NCBI GenBank assembly: GCA_016721765.1
Contig: JADKHO010000002.1
Location: 124,001-188,000, forward strand
DNA from: Bacteroidota bacterium
GTDB lineage: Bacteria; Bacteroidota; Bacteroidia; UBA4408
Direction of reading: 5' to 3'
Length of the DNA: 64,000 nucleotides
Position numbers and translations under genes: made by a program
Part shown: positions 1-6,529 of the stretch, one piece after another
Layout: the number at the start of each line of letters is the position of its first letter
How positions within the stretch are numbered: position 1 is the first letter of the stretch
The notes under the pieces: model-generated
What the model was told of the DNA's origin: nothing
What the model saw: the letters and a program-made list of their open reading frames with translations, nothing else
The model's database searches: none

Positions 1-1131
1 TGCCAATACAGTTCCCTTTTCGAAGGGTATATAGTAACTTAGATATTCATCTTTAGTGTTATTTTTTGCGGTATAGCATCCGGCAAAATATTGGGCGAAA
101 GCTGCATTTAGCCAATTATCCTCCCATGATTGAGGTGAAATTAAATTCCCAAACCATTGTCCGGCGAGAGCTTGCACGGCAATTCCATCCCAGAGGTAGC
201 TAAAATCCTGATGTACTCCATAATCATCGATGTAATTATCGGAAAGCATTCCCAGCATGTGTTGACCGTTCAAGCCAGGGAAAGGGTAATCTTGAAGCAT
301 CACCTGTGAATACTGATTGAAAGGATATGTGAATCCGGTTTTTTCTTCCAAAAATGCCAGCATGTCCGGCAAAAGTTTGGTGGTTGCTTTTACAGCCTCT
401 ATTTCATTCGAGTAAGCAAAATTATGAATACTTGCACGCTCAGTTTTTTGAACTACATCTACATATTCTCCCACCACCAGTGATACCAAATAATTTGGAA
501 ATGATACATTGGAAGCATAGTGAAAAGTTCTTGTATTATCTGCATTAACAATAGTTTCAATTAATTTACCATTGCTTATAACCATAAGCGGTAGTTCTAC
601 TGTAGCAGTTATTTCGGTGGTATGCAAGTCGGCAATATCTTCCTTACAAGGAAACCAATATTTGTTACCCTCAGGTTCACCACTCGACCAAATTTGTTTG
701 TGCTTGTTGGGAGTAGTGCTGGTAGGCTCAAAGAAGCGCAAACCTTTACCAAAACTACCCCATATGGCATTTGGATCAGATTTATTTTCGTAAGTTGTGT
801 GATAGTTAATGGTAATTTTTACCGTATCACCGGAAAGGCAATTTTTATCTAACAATAAAGCAAGTGCATTTTTGGCTGCACTGTCGTTGTATACAAATTT
901 CAACTTTTTGTTTTTTATGTACACACTCTCAATATGGAGTTTTGCTGCATCTAACAAGAGTATATTGGATGTATTTAGAACTCTTGCAGTTATTTCAGCT
1001 GTGCCATAGGCTTGTCTTTTTTGCCAATCAAATTTTAAATTTAATGCCAGGTGCAACACATCTATCTCTTGCGAAAAAGCAAGAATAGGTAAACAGAGTT
1101 GAAGCAGGAAGGAAAAAAATAGTTTCATCAT
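1..1131 (-). CDS. M1 aminopeptidase-like protein, catalytically degenerate, partial (3' end outside window)
   Basis: Translating the minus strand from ATG 1131 (or ATG 1128) gives an open frame to the window edge, at least 377 residues, with a signal peptide ending near LAFSQ. Around residues 110-125 the segment QIWSSGEPEGNKYWFPC is typical of the M1 N-terminal domain. The zinc region aligns as QALAGQWFGNLISPQSW (from residue 320) followed by WLNAAFAQYF. In active M1 enzymes these would be HELAHQWFGN and WLNEGFA. Both zinc histidines, the catalytic Glu and the third ligand Glu are therefore Gln320, Gly324, Ala321 and Ala343. The GxMEN motif is also lost (PGLNGQ). The fold looks intact, so a pseudo-peptidase with a binding or scaffold role is likely (inference). 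The start overlaps the stop of the AraC-type gene (ATGATGA), implying translational coupling. Confidence 0.8.
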   Translation of the reverse strand, partial: MMKLFFSFLLQLCLPILAFSQEIDVLHLALNLKFDWQKRQAYGTAEITARVLNTSNILLLDAAKLHIESVYIKNKKLKFVYNDSAAKNALALLLDKNCLSGDTVKITINYHTTYENKSDPNAIWGSFGKGLRFFEPTSTTPNKHKQIWSSGEPEGNKYWFPCKEDIADLHTTEITATVELPLMVISNGKLIETIVNADNTRTFHYASNVSFPNYLVSLVVGEYVDVVQKTERASIHNFAYSNEIEAVKATTKLLPDMLAFLEEKTGFTYPFNQYSQVMLQDYPFPGLNGQHMLGMLSDNYIDDYGVHQDFSYLWDGIAVQALAGQWFGNLISPQSWEDNWLNAAFAQYFAGCYTAKNNTKDEYLSYYIPFEKGTVLA

Positions 1132-2048
1132 TTGCTTTTATAAATACGCATCATTTGTTTATCACTGCTTAATCCAACCTTGTTTGCGATTTCGATTCGT
1201 GATAAATCAGGGTTCTTCATGAGTTCACTAATTTTTTCCTTTCGGATGAGATTGATAAAGTGGTTGACAGTTATCTCGGTTTCCTTTTTAAATACTCGGG
1301 TAAAATTTCGTTCACTCATTCCTGCAACATCCGCTAATTCACCAATCGAAAACTTTTTCTTTATATTTTTTAGAATAAAATCCTGGGCTTTGTGTATACC
1401 TGCATGAATGTGGTTTCGAAATTTGAGTAATTCACTTTCTTGAGATGCAGCGCCATTTCTGCGCTTGTATACCACCAGTTCACGCGCCACCAAATGGGCA
1501 AAATAGCTACCTTTTAGCTGTTCAATAATGTGCAAGGTTAAATCAATTCCGGAGGCAATTCCGGCACTGGTATAGATGCCATTTTGATGCGTGAATAAAA
1601 TATTTTCCTGCACTTTAGCTTCTGGATACAGCTGCTGCAGCTCTTTTGTTTTTTTGAAATGTGTAGTACAATTAATTCCATCTAATAAGCCACATTCAGC
1701 CAAAACAAAAGCACCCGCACAAATACTGCAAAGCGTTACTCCATTTGCATGTTGCATAACTATCCAATTTAATAAATCCTTTTGCTTCTTAAATGGGAGC
1801 GAGGTTAAATAGGTGAAATTTGAACCAGGAATAAACAAATAGTCTCCCTTTTTTAATTTACAGCTTTTATAACTTTTTACCTTGCCAAGCGGTAATCCTG
1901 CAGTGGAGACAATATTGTTTTCTAAGGAACAATATTCAATTTCGAAATCAGCACCATAGTCCATTGCTTCATGAATGGCTTGATCAGGGCCTGCTAAATC
2001 AAGTAAATGAATTTGAGGTAAAAGGAGGAAAGTAAATTTTGTTGTCAT
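1128..2048 (-). CDS. GlxA-family AraC-type transcriptional regulator (DJ-1/PfpI domain plus AraC HTH)
   Basis: The 306-residue protein has an N-terminal DJ-1/PfpI-like domain (about 1-185) with the nucleophile-elbow segment CSICAGAFVLAECGLLDG. A C-terminal AraC-type DNA-binding domain (about 215-306) begins KFSIGELADVAGMSERNF. This is the GlxA architecture, in which the first domain usually acts as a sensor rather than an enzyme. The second helix-turn-helix stops soon after GLSSDKQMMRIYKSK, roughly 15-20 residues earlier than in typical members, because the stop codon lies in the start of the next gene. Whether the truncated domain still binds both half sites is unclear. It is the first gene of a two-gene minus-strand operon with the M1-like protein; its target is not evident. 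Confidence 0.88.
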   Translation of the reverse strand: MTTKFTFLLLPQIHLLDLAGPDQAIHEAMDYGADFEIEYCSLENNIVSTAGLPLGKVKSYKSCKLKKGDYLFIPGSNFTYLTSLPFKKQKDLLNWIVMQHANGVTLCSICAGAFVLAECGLLDGINCTTHFKKTKELQQLYPEAKVQENILFTHQNGIYTSAGIASGIDLTLHIIEQLKGSYFAHLVARELVVYKRRNGAASQESELLKFRNHIHAGIHKAQDFILKNIKKKFSIGELADVAGMSERNFTRVFKKETEITVNHFINLIRKEKISELMKNPDLSRIEIANKVGLSSDKQMMRIYKSK

Positions 2049-2489
2049 ATTGCAAGAATTTGAGTTGCAATATTAACTACTAAAACTAGTAAATGAAGGT
2101 CAATAATCAGACATTTTCGGCCAACTGATTTTGAGTTGTCACTAAATCTCCAACGATTACAAACAGAACCAATCCTTTTAAAAGCATTCTTAAAGTAACG
2201 ATTTTACAAACACAACTTTTTATTGTTCAATCAACTTAATCAGTATTCCCGGCATATCGCTGACTTGCCAATATTTTGCTTTCATTAATGAGATCCTAAT
2301 TTAGGACATACAACTTGTTGCATATTACTTCCTAATTTAGTTTTAATGAGCTAAATTTTGTTTATGCAAAGCATGTGTAAGGCTTAACTGAAACGCTTTT
2401 GTTCAATGAATTGTGAAACATAAATAAAAGATAACATAAGAGTTTAAAAAAGTATTGATACGAAATTTGTATCAGTTAATAAAAAGCAA
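2049..2489. other. Divergent intergenic region, 441 bases
   Basis: No gene is supported here. It separates the minus-strand AraC-type gene from the plus-strand small membrane protein. It holds a direct repeat of TCCTAATTTAG at 2294-2304 and 2330-2340; the first copy extends to the near-palindrome CCTAATTTAGG. Either could be an operator for the divergent genes, but nothing proves binding. Confidence 0.4.
2456..2474. promoter_or_regulatory. Inverted repeat upstream of small membrane protein gene
   Basis: TGATAC, seven bases, then GTATCA form a perfect 6-bp inverted repeat 15 bases before the ATG at 2490. It encloses an ATTTG that could be the -7 element. The position suits an operator or transcription start, but this is inference from symmetry alone. 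Confidence 0.35.
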
Positions 2490-2705
2490 ATGGCAAAACG
2501 AAAAACAGTTGGAATTATCAGTGTATGCATTGGAATACTTATGCTGATATACAGCGCTTATGATTGGATGAGTGCAAGAAAAATTGTGGATGCCGGTCCG
2601 GTAAAGATTTATAATGAACAAGCGTTTTCATTCAGTTGGCCTCCAATTATTGCAGTACTCTTGTTTGCCGGAGGAATTGCGATTGTGGTGAGCGAAAAGA
2701 AATAA
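2490..2705 (+). CDS. Small two-helix membrane protein (DUF3185-like)
   Basis: A 71-residue protein with two hydrophobic segments (about 7-25 and 49-66) separated by a short loop. The pattern KTVGIISVCIGILMLIYSAYD followed by a polar ARKIVDAGPV loop resembles small DUF3185-type membrane proteins. The charged C-terminus (SEKK) probably faces the cytoplasm. No function is known. It precedes the signalling genes but ends before their own two-box promoter, so it is probably a separate transcript. Confidence 0.65.
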   Translation: MAKRKTVGIISVCIGILMLIYSAYDWMSARKIVDAGPVKIYNEQAFSFSWPPIIAVLLFAGGIAIVVSEKK

Positions 2706-2740
2706 GCAATCAAAACATTGAAATGAGCAGAAAAGAAATG

Positions 2741-2804
2741 TGTGAATTATATAATCTTTTTTATACTCTTTATAATCAGAACCAAATTAATAGTATCAAC
2801 TTTG
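2741..2804 (+). promoter_or_regulatory. Two-box promoter, site 1
   Basis: Box 1 TGTGAATTATATAAT starts at 2741, box 2 CTTTATAAT at 2768 (27 bases later), and -7 element CTTTG at 2800 (59 bases after box 1). It drives the response-regulator gene at 2818 with a leader of only about 7-10 bases. Confidence 0.7.
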
Positions 2805-2817
2805 AACCCAGCTAAAA

Positions 2818-3321
2818 ATGCGAATAGAACATAACTCCACAAATTCAGCAAGCTATTTACAAAAAGTGAAAACGAAAATAAAAACAGCTCCCTTATCCAT
2901 TCTGTTAGCAGATGATGATAAAGATGACCGTTATTTTTTTGAAAAGGCCCTAAAAGAACTAAGCATTCCCACCTTAATTAATTCAGTGAATGATGGCGAA
3001 CAGCTCATGCTGTATCTCGTAAAACACGCAGCAAATTTACCGGATGTTTTATTTTTGGATTTGAGCATGCCTCGAAAAAACGGATTTGAATGTCTTTCTG
3101 AAATCAAGGAAAATCAAGTATTAAAGAACATACCGGTCATCATGTTTTCAACTTCTTACACTAAGGATTTCAATTATGAAAAGAACATGATAGAAACACT
3201 GCAGAAAATAGGCGCGCAAGACTACATTCGCAAACCCGATAACTTCGAAAAGCTGAAAGAAGTAATAAAACTAGCCTTGGATCGAATCATCGACAATATA
3301 ATACTTCCACATGTTGCTTAA
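2818..3321 (+). CDS. Single-domain response regulator (CheY/Rcp1-like)
   Basis: The protein has 167 residues with one receiver domain (about 27-155) and no output domain. The acidic pocket is LLADDDKDDR, the phosphoacceptor Asp lies in LFLDLSMPRKNG, the conserved Thr/Ser is in FSTS, and the Lys is in IRKPDN. All key receiver residues are present. Such proteins relay phosphate from hybrid or phytochrome-like kinases and act by protein contact. It is followed 45 bases later by a second receiver and then by a truncated histidine kinase, a likely phosphorelay set. A two-box site immediately upstream places it in the stress regulon. Confidence 0.88.
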   Translation: MRIEHNSTNSASYLQKVKTKIKTAPLSILLADDDKDDRYFFEKALKELSIPTLINSVNDGEQLMLYLVKHAANLPDVLFLDLSMPRKNGFECLSEIKENQVLKNIPVIMFSTSYTKDFNYEKNMIETLQKIGAQDYIRKPDNFEKLKEVIKLALDRIIDNIILPHVA

Positions 3322-3366
3322 AAGTACGGGGAACTAATACAGGTTCCTTGTTATCTGATTAAAACC

Positions 3367-3825
3367 GTGTTATACCCAACTGAAACAAGCGAAGCCAAGC
3401 TGCTAAAAATTATGCTGGCAGATGATGATCAGGATGACCGATTCTTTTTTAATAAAGCCTTGCATAAATTGGATTTAAAGTACTTGCTTACAACAGCTGA
3501 GGATGGAGAGCAATTGATGGATTTTTTAAATCAGAATGTACGAGACTTGCCCCATGTTTTATTTCTAGATCTTAATATGCCTCGAAAAAATGGTTCTGAG
3601 TGTTTAAAAGAAATTAGGCAGAATAAACTTCTTGAAACCTTACCGGTTATAATTTATTCCACCTCCCTGCATAGAGATATTGCAGACGAGTTGTATAAAA
3701 ATGGGGCGCATTATTACATCAAAAAATGTGATTTTGATCCCCTGTTAAAAATAATTTCCAAAGCGCTTAAACTGCTTACTATAAACACATTACAACCCAG
3801 TCGCGATAACTTTATACTGAGTTAA
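3367..3825 (+). CDS. Single-domain response regulator (CheY/Rcp1-like), paralogue of upstream gene
   Basis: A 152-residue receiver-only protein starting at GTG 3367. It shares MLADDDQDDRFFFNKAL and LFLDLNMPRKNGSECL with its neighbour, which suggests tandem duplication. The phosphoacceptor Asp is intact. The usual Lys-Pro after beta-5 is Lys-Cys (IKKCD), a small departure that may alter the cis-peptide turn. It has no DNA-binding domain. It lies between the first receiver and the histidine kinase and is presumably co-transcribed from the site at 2741. Confidence 0.87.
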   Translation: MLYPTETSEAKLLKIMLADDDQDDRFFFNKALHKLDLKYLLTTAEDGEQLMDFLNQNVRDLPHVLFLDLNMPRKNGSECLKEIRQNKLLETLPVIIYSTSLHRDIADELYKNGAHYYIKKCDFDPLLKIISKALKLLTINTLQPSRDNFILS

Positions 3826-3860
3826 TAATTACACACTTAAATTAAGACACACAATAGTAC

Positions 3861-5024
3861 ATGAAAACTGCATTAAGTATTGCAAAGAATAAGTTGGCAT
3901 TGCAATCTAGAGAGAAAGGAAAGCGAGCAGCCGAGCTTATTGTTGCAAATAAAAAACTGGCTTTTCAAAACAAGGAAAAGGGGAAACGCGCAGCCGAATT
4001 AATTATTGCCAACAAAGAACTTGCCTTTCAAAATAAGGAAAAAGGAAAACGAGCTGCTGAATTAATTGTAGCCAATAAAGAATTGGCTTTTCAAAATAAA
4101 GAAAAAGAAAAGAAAGCTGCTAAACTCATTGTTGCAAACAAAGAATTAGCTTACCAAAATAAAGAAAAAGGAAAACGTGCTGCCGAATTGATTATTGCAA
4201 ATAAAGAATTGGCATTTCAAAATAAAGAAAAGGGTAAACGTGCTGCTGAATTGATTATTGCTAATAAGGAACTTGCCTTTCAAAATAAGGAAAAGGAAAA
4301 AAAGGCAGCAAAGCTTATTGTTGCCAACAAAGAGCTTGCATTTCAAAATAAGGAAAAAGGAAAGCGTGCTGCCGAGCTCATAATAGCCAATAAGGAATTG
4401 GCATTTCAAAGCAAAGAGAAAGGAAAGCGAGCTGCTGAATTAATAATTGCAAATAAAGAATTAGCCTATCAAAACAAAGAAAAAGAAAAGCGGGCAGCAG
4501 AATTACTCATTGCCAACGAAGATTTGACTACCTTCACCTATGTATCGAGTCACGATTTGCAAGAACCATTGCGTAAAATCAAGAATTTTGTAACGGTTTT
4601 GCTTGCGGAAGAAGAAAAAAACTTATCTCCGGAAGGAAAAAATTACCTGCACCGCACCAATCACATTGCCAAAAGAATGCAAGATTTGATTGAAGATTTG
4701 CTGGTATATGCGCGTGCAAAAAGTGGCGATCAAAAATTTGAAAAAACCAACCTTTCAAAAATTGTTGGGGAGGTAATTGCCGATTACGACGAAACCATTA
4801 AAGACAAGCGAGCAATAATCAGTTGCAACGGATTTTGTTTTGCAAAAATAATTCGATTCCAGTTTAGTCAGGTTATTAATAACTTGATTGGCAATTCGCT
4901 TAAATTTTCAAAACCGAAGATTCAACCCGAAATTCAAATTAAATTCGAAATTAAAAGTGGAGCAGAGATAAAATCAAAGAATAAAAAGACAGCCAATTTT
5001 GATGCAACAAAAGGCGCAAATTAA
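3861..5024 (+). CDS. Truncated histidine kinase with ten 21-residue coiled-coil repeats
   Basis: The 387-residue protein opens with ten near-identical 21-residue repeats (residues 12-221, consensus LAFQNKEKGKRAAELIIANKE). That is three heptads per unit, predicting one long continuous helix. The DHp motif FTYVSSHDLQEPLRK follows, with phospho-acceptor His231, then an N-box-like QVINNLIGNSLKFSK. After that the protein becomes a short Lys-rich tail and stops: the G1 (DxGxG) and G2 boxes needed to bind ATP are absent. It may accept phosphate or dimerise rather than autophosphorylate. No transmembrane or PAS domain is present, so it is cytoplasmic. I found no continuation of the ATPase domain downstream. 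Confidence 0.85.
   Translation: MKTALSIAKNKLALQSREKGKRAAELIVANKKLAFQNKEKGKRAAELIIANKELAFQNKEKGKRAAELIVANKELAFQNKEKEKKAAKLIVANKELAYQNKEKGKRAAELIIANKELAFQNKEKGKRAAELIIANKELAFQNKEKEKKAAKLIVANKELAFQNKEKGKRAAELIIANKELAFQSKEKGKRAAELIIANKELAYQNKEKEKRAAELLIANEDLTTFTYVSSHDLQEPLRKIKNFVTVLLAEEEKNLSPEGKNYLHRTNHIAKRMQDLIEDLLVYARAKSGDQKFEKTNLSKIVGEVIADYDETIKDKRAIISCNGFCFAKIIRFQFSQVINNLIGNSLKFSKPKIQPEIQIKFEIKSGAEIKSKNKKTANFDATKGAN
3894..4523 (+). repeat. Ten tandem 63-base coding repeats
   Basis: Ten in-frame 63-base units encode the coiled-coil N-terminus of the histidine kinase. A variant unit with KEKEKKAAKLIVANKE appears at units 4 and 7, implying multi-unit duplication. Copy number is likely to vary between strains by slippage or recombination (inference). 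Confidence 0.9.
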
Positions 5025-5044
5025 TTTTTTCGATTAAATTAATT

Positions 5045-5064
5045 CTAGTGAATTGTATTACTAG
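5045..5064. promoter_or_regulatory. Inverted repeat upstream of VTT-domain gene
   Basis: CTAGT, ten bases, then ACTAG form an inverted repeat shortly before a CTTTG at 5071-5075 and the ATG at 5091. It differs from the two-box sites and could bind another regulator. Evidence is symmetry and position only. Confidence 0.3.
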
Positions 5065-5090
5065 TATTACCTTTGCTTACAAAACAATTT

Positions 5091-5684
5091 ATGTGGTGGC
5101 AATATTTCTTGGTTTTTTTGGGTGCATTTTTATTTGATGTAGTTCCCTTTCCTTTTCCTCCGGCTTTTGCCATCATGGTACCCTTGCAAATTTACTTTCA
5201 GCTTAATCCTTGGTGGGTTATATGTGTTGGTGTTGTTGGTTCTGTGTTTGGTCGATTTACACTCACCCTTTACATCCCGCTCTTGGCGGATAAAATATTT
5301 AAAAACTCCAAAAATGAAGACGTTGTATTTTTGGGTAGTAAACTAAAAGAAAAAGGTTGGAAGAGTCAGGCGGTTATTCTTGCCTATTCACTTTTACCAT
5401 TACCAACTACTCCCTTGTTTTTAGCGGCAGGTATGGCTAAGATTAAGCCTATTTATATTATCCCCGCTTTTTTTGTTGGCAAATTTACCAGTGATACTCT
5501 CGCCGTTTTTTTCGGTAAATATGCTGCCGAAAACTTTGACAGCATCATGCACTCTGCTTTATCGTGGAAGTCTATCAGCAGTTTCTCCTTTGGAATACTG
5601 CTACTATTTGCATTGCTATTTGTGGATTGGCGCTCCCTCATACAATTGAAAAAATTTAATTTAAATTTTAAAATTTGGAAATAA
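5091..5684 (+). CDS. VTT-domain (DedA/YqaA-like) inner-membrane protein
   Basis: The 198-residue membrane protein starts at ATG 5091, chosen because the earlier TTG at 5073 lies in a probable -7 CTTTG. It has about four to five hydrophobic segments. A Pro-rich loop (VVPFPFPPAF) and a re-entrant region (LAYSLLPLPTTPLFLAAGMAKI) match the VTT/SNARE-associated Golgi protein family, which includes lipid scramblases and DedA proteins. The family influences membrane lipid distribution and envelope stress resistance; the substrate here is unknown. The next gene starts 3 bases after its stop. Confidence 0.72.
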   Translation: MWWQYFLVFLGAFLFDVVPFPFPPAFAIMVPLQIYFQLNPWWVICVGVVGSVFGRFTLTLYIPLLADKIFKNSKNEDVVFLGSKLKEKGWKSQAVILAYSLLPLPTTPLFLAAGMAKIKPIYIIPAFFVGKFTSDTLAVFFGKYAAENFDSIMHSALSWKSISSFSFGILLLFALLFVDWRSLIQLKKFNLNFKIWK

Positions 5685-5686
5685 GC

Positions 5687-6481
5687 ATGAAACAATTTCT
5701 ACTGTTTTGTGTGTTGGCTTATTCTATTTCTTGGTTGATTTGGCTTCCCTTATACGGACCAACTGTTGGAATTTATACCTTACCAATTATTCCTTACCAC
5801 CATGCCATTGGCGCTCTTGGGCCACTAATGGCTGCATTTATTACCACCTTCATATATAAAAGGGGAGCAGGAATAAAATTGCTTTTGCAATGCTGTATTA
5901 AAGTACGACCAATCCTTTATTTGTTAATTGCAGCATTTGCACCAACAATTCTTGGATATTGTGCACTACTTGCTACTTCAATTATGCATAATGTGACTCC
6001 CAATTCAATCGATCTTTTTACCTCAAAAGAATTTCCGAATTTTAGCATACCCAGCCTAGTTGTTTACAATTTACTTTTTTTCGGTTTTGGTGAAGAAGTT
6101 GGCTGGCGAGGCATTGCGCTACCCTTTTTGCATACAAAAATGAATGCATTATCAGCGAGTTGTGTATTAACAATTGTATGGGCCATGTGGCATATTCCAC
6201 TCTTCTTTTATCGGCCGGGATATATGGATATGGATGTGATGGCGATTGTGGGATGGGTGCTGAGCTTGCTTACGGGGAGTATTCTATTAACTTGGTTGTA
6301 TAATTCATCAAAAGGTAGTTTACTTATTTGTGCTATATTTCATTCAACCATTGATATTGCATTTACTTCGCAAGCCATGATACAGCCAAGTATTAACTAT
6401 TTGGGCTTTCTAATAACGGTTTGGGGAGTATTGACGGTATTCATTTTTAAAGCGAAAAAATTATCTGTTTTTGCTTTATAA
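5687..6481 (+). CDS. CPBP-family intramembrane metalloprotease
   Basis: A 264-residue multi-pass membrane protein starting at ATG 5687. It carries the CPBP (Abi/CAAX protease-like) motifs in order: GEEVGWRGIALPFL with the EExxxR signature, WAMWHIPLFF with the second His, and a third HSTIDIAF. These are the metal-binding and catalytic residues of type II CAAX-like proteases. Substrates of bacterial members are mostly unknown. It lies 3 bases behind the VTT-domain gene and is probably co-transcribed with it. Confidence 0.86.
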   Translation: MKQFLLFCVLAYSISWLIWLPLYGPTVGIYTLPIIPYHHAIGALGPLMAAFITTFIYKRGAGIKLLLQCCIKVRPILYLLIAAFAPTILGYCALLATSIMHNVTPNSIDLFTSKEFPNFSIPSLVVYNLLFFGFGEEVGWRGIALPFLHTKMNALSASCVLTIVWAMWHIPLFFYRPGYMDMDVMAIVGWVLSLLTGSILLTWLYNSSKGSLLICAIFHSTIDIAFTSQAMIQPSINYLGFLITVWGVLTVFIFKAKKLSVFAL

Positions 6482-6529
6482 TTTTGATGGAAATTAACCT
6501 TCGCAAAGCGTAAATAAATTCAACATAAA

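Noticed and set aside
354..1088. Plus-strand reading frames at the left edge
   Set aside because: All lie opposite the M1-like gene, which has a coherent fold and signal peptide on the minus strand.
2412..2468. Possible fifteenth two-box site before the gene at 2490
   Set aside because: TGTGAAA occurs at 2412, but the 27-base offset falls on AGAGTTTAA and the TTTG is 7 bases off the fixed spacing.
4146..4409. Minus-strand 87-codon frame inside the kinase repeat region
   Set aside because: It is the antisense of the 63-base coding repeats, so its regular pattern is a by-product.
5024..5090. Frameshift as the cause of the missing kinase ATPase motifs
   Set aside because: I checked the downstream sequence for DxGxG-type codons in other frames and saw none before the next gene, so a deletion is more likely than a single-base error.
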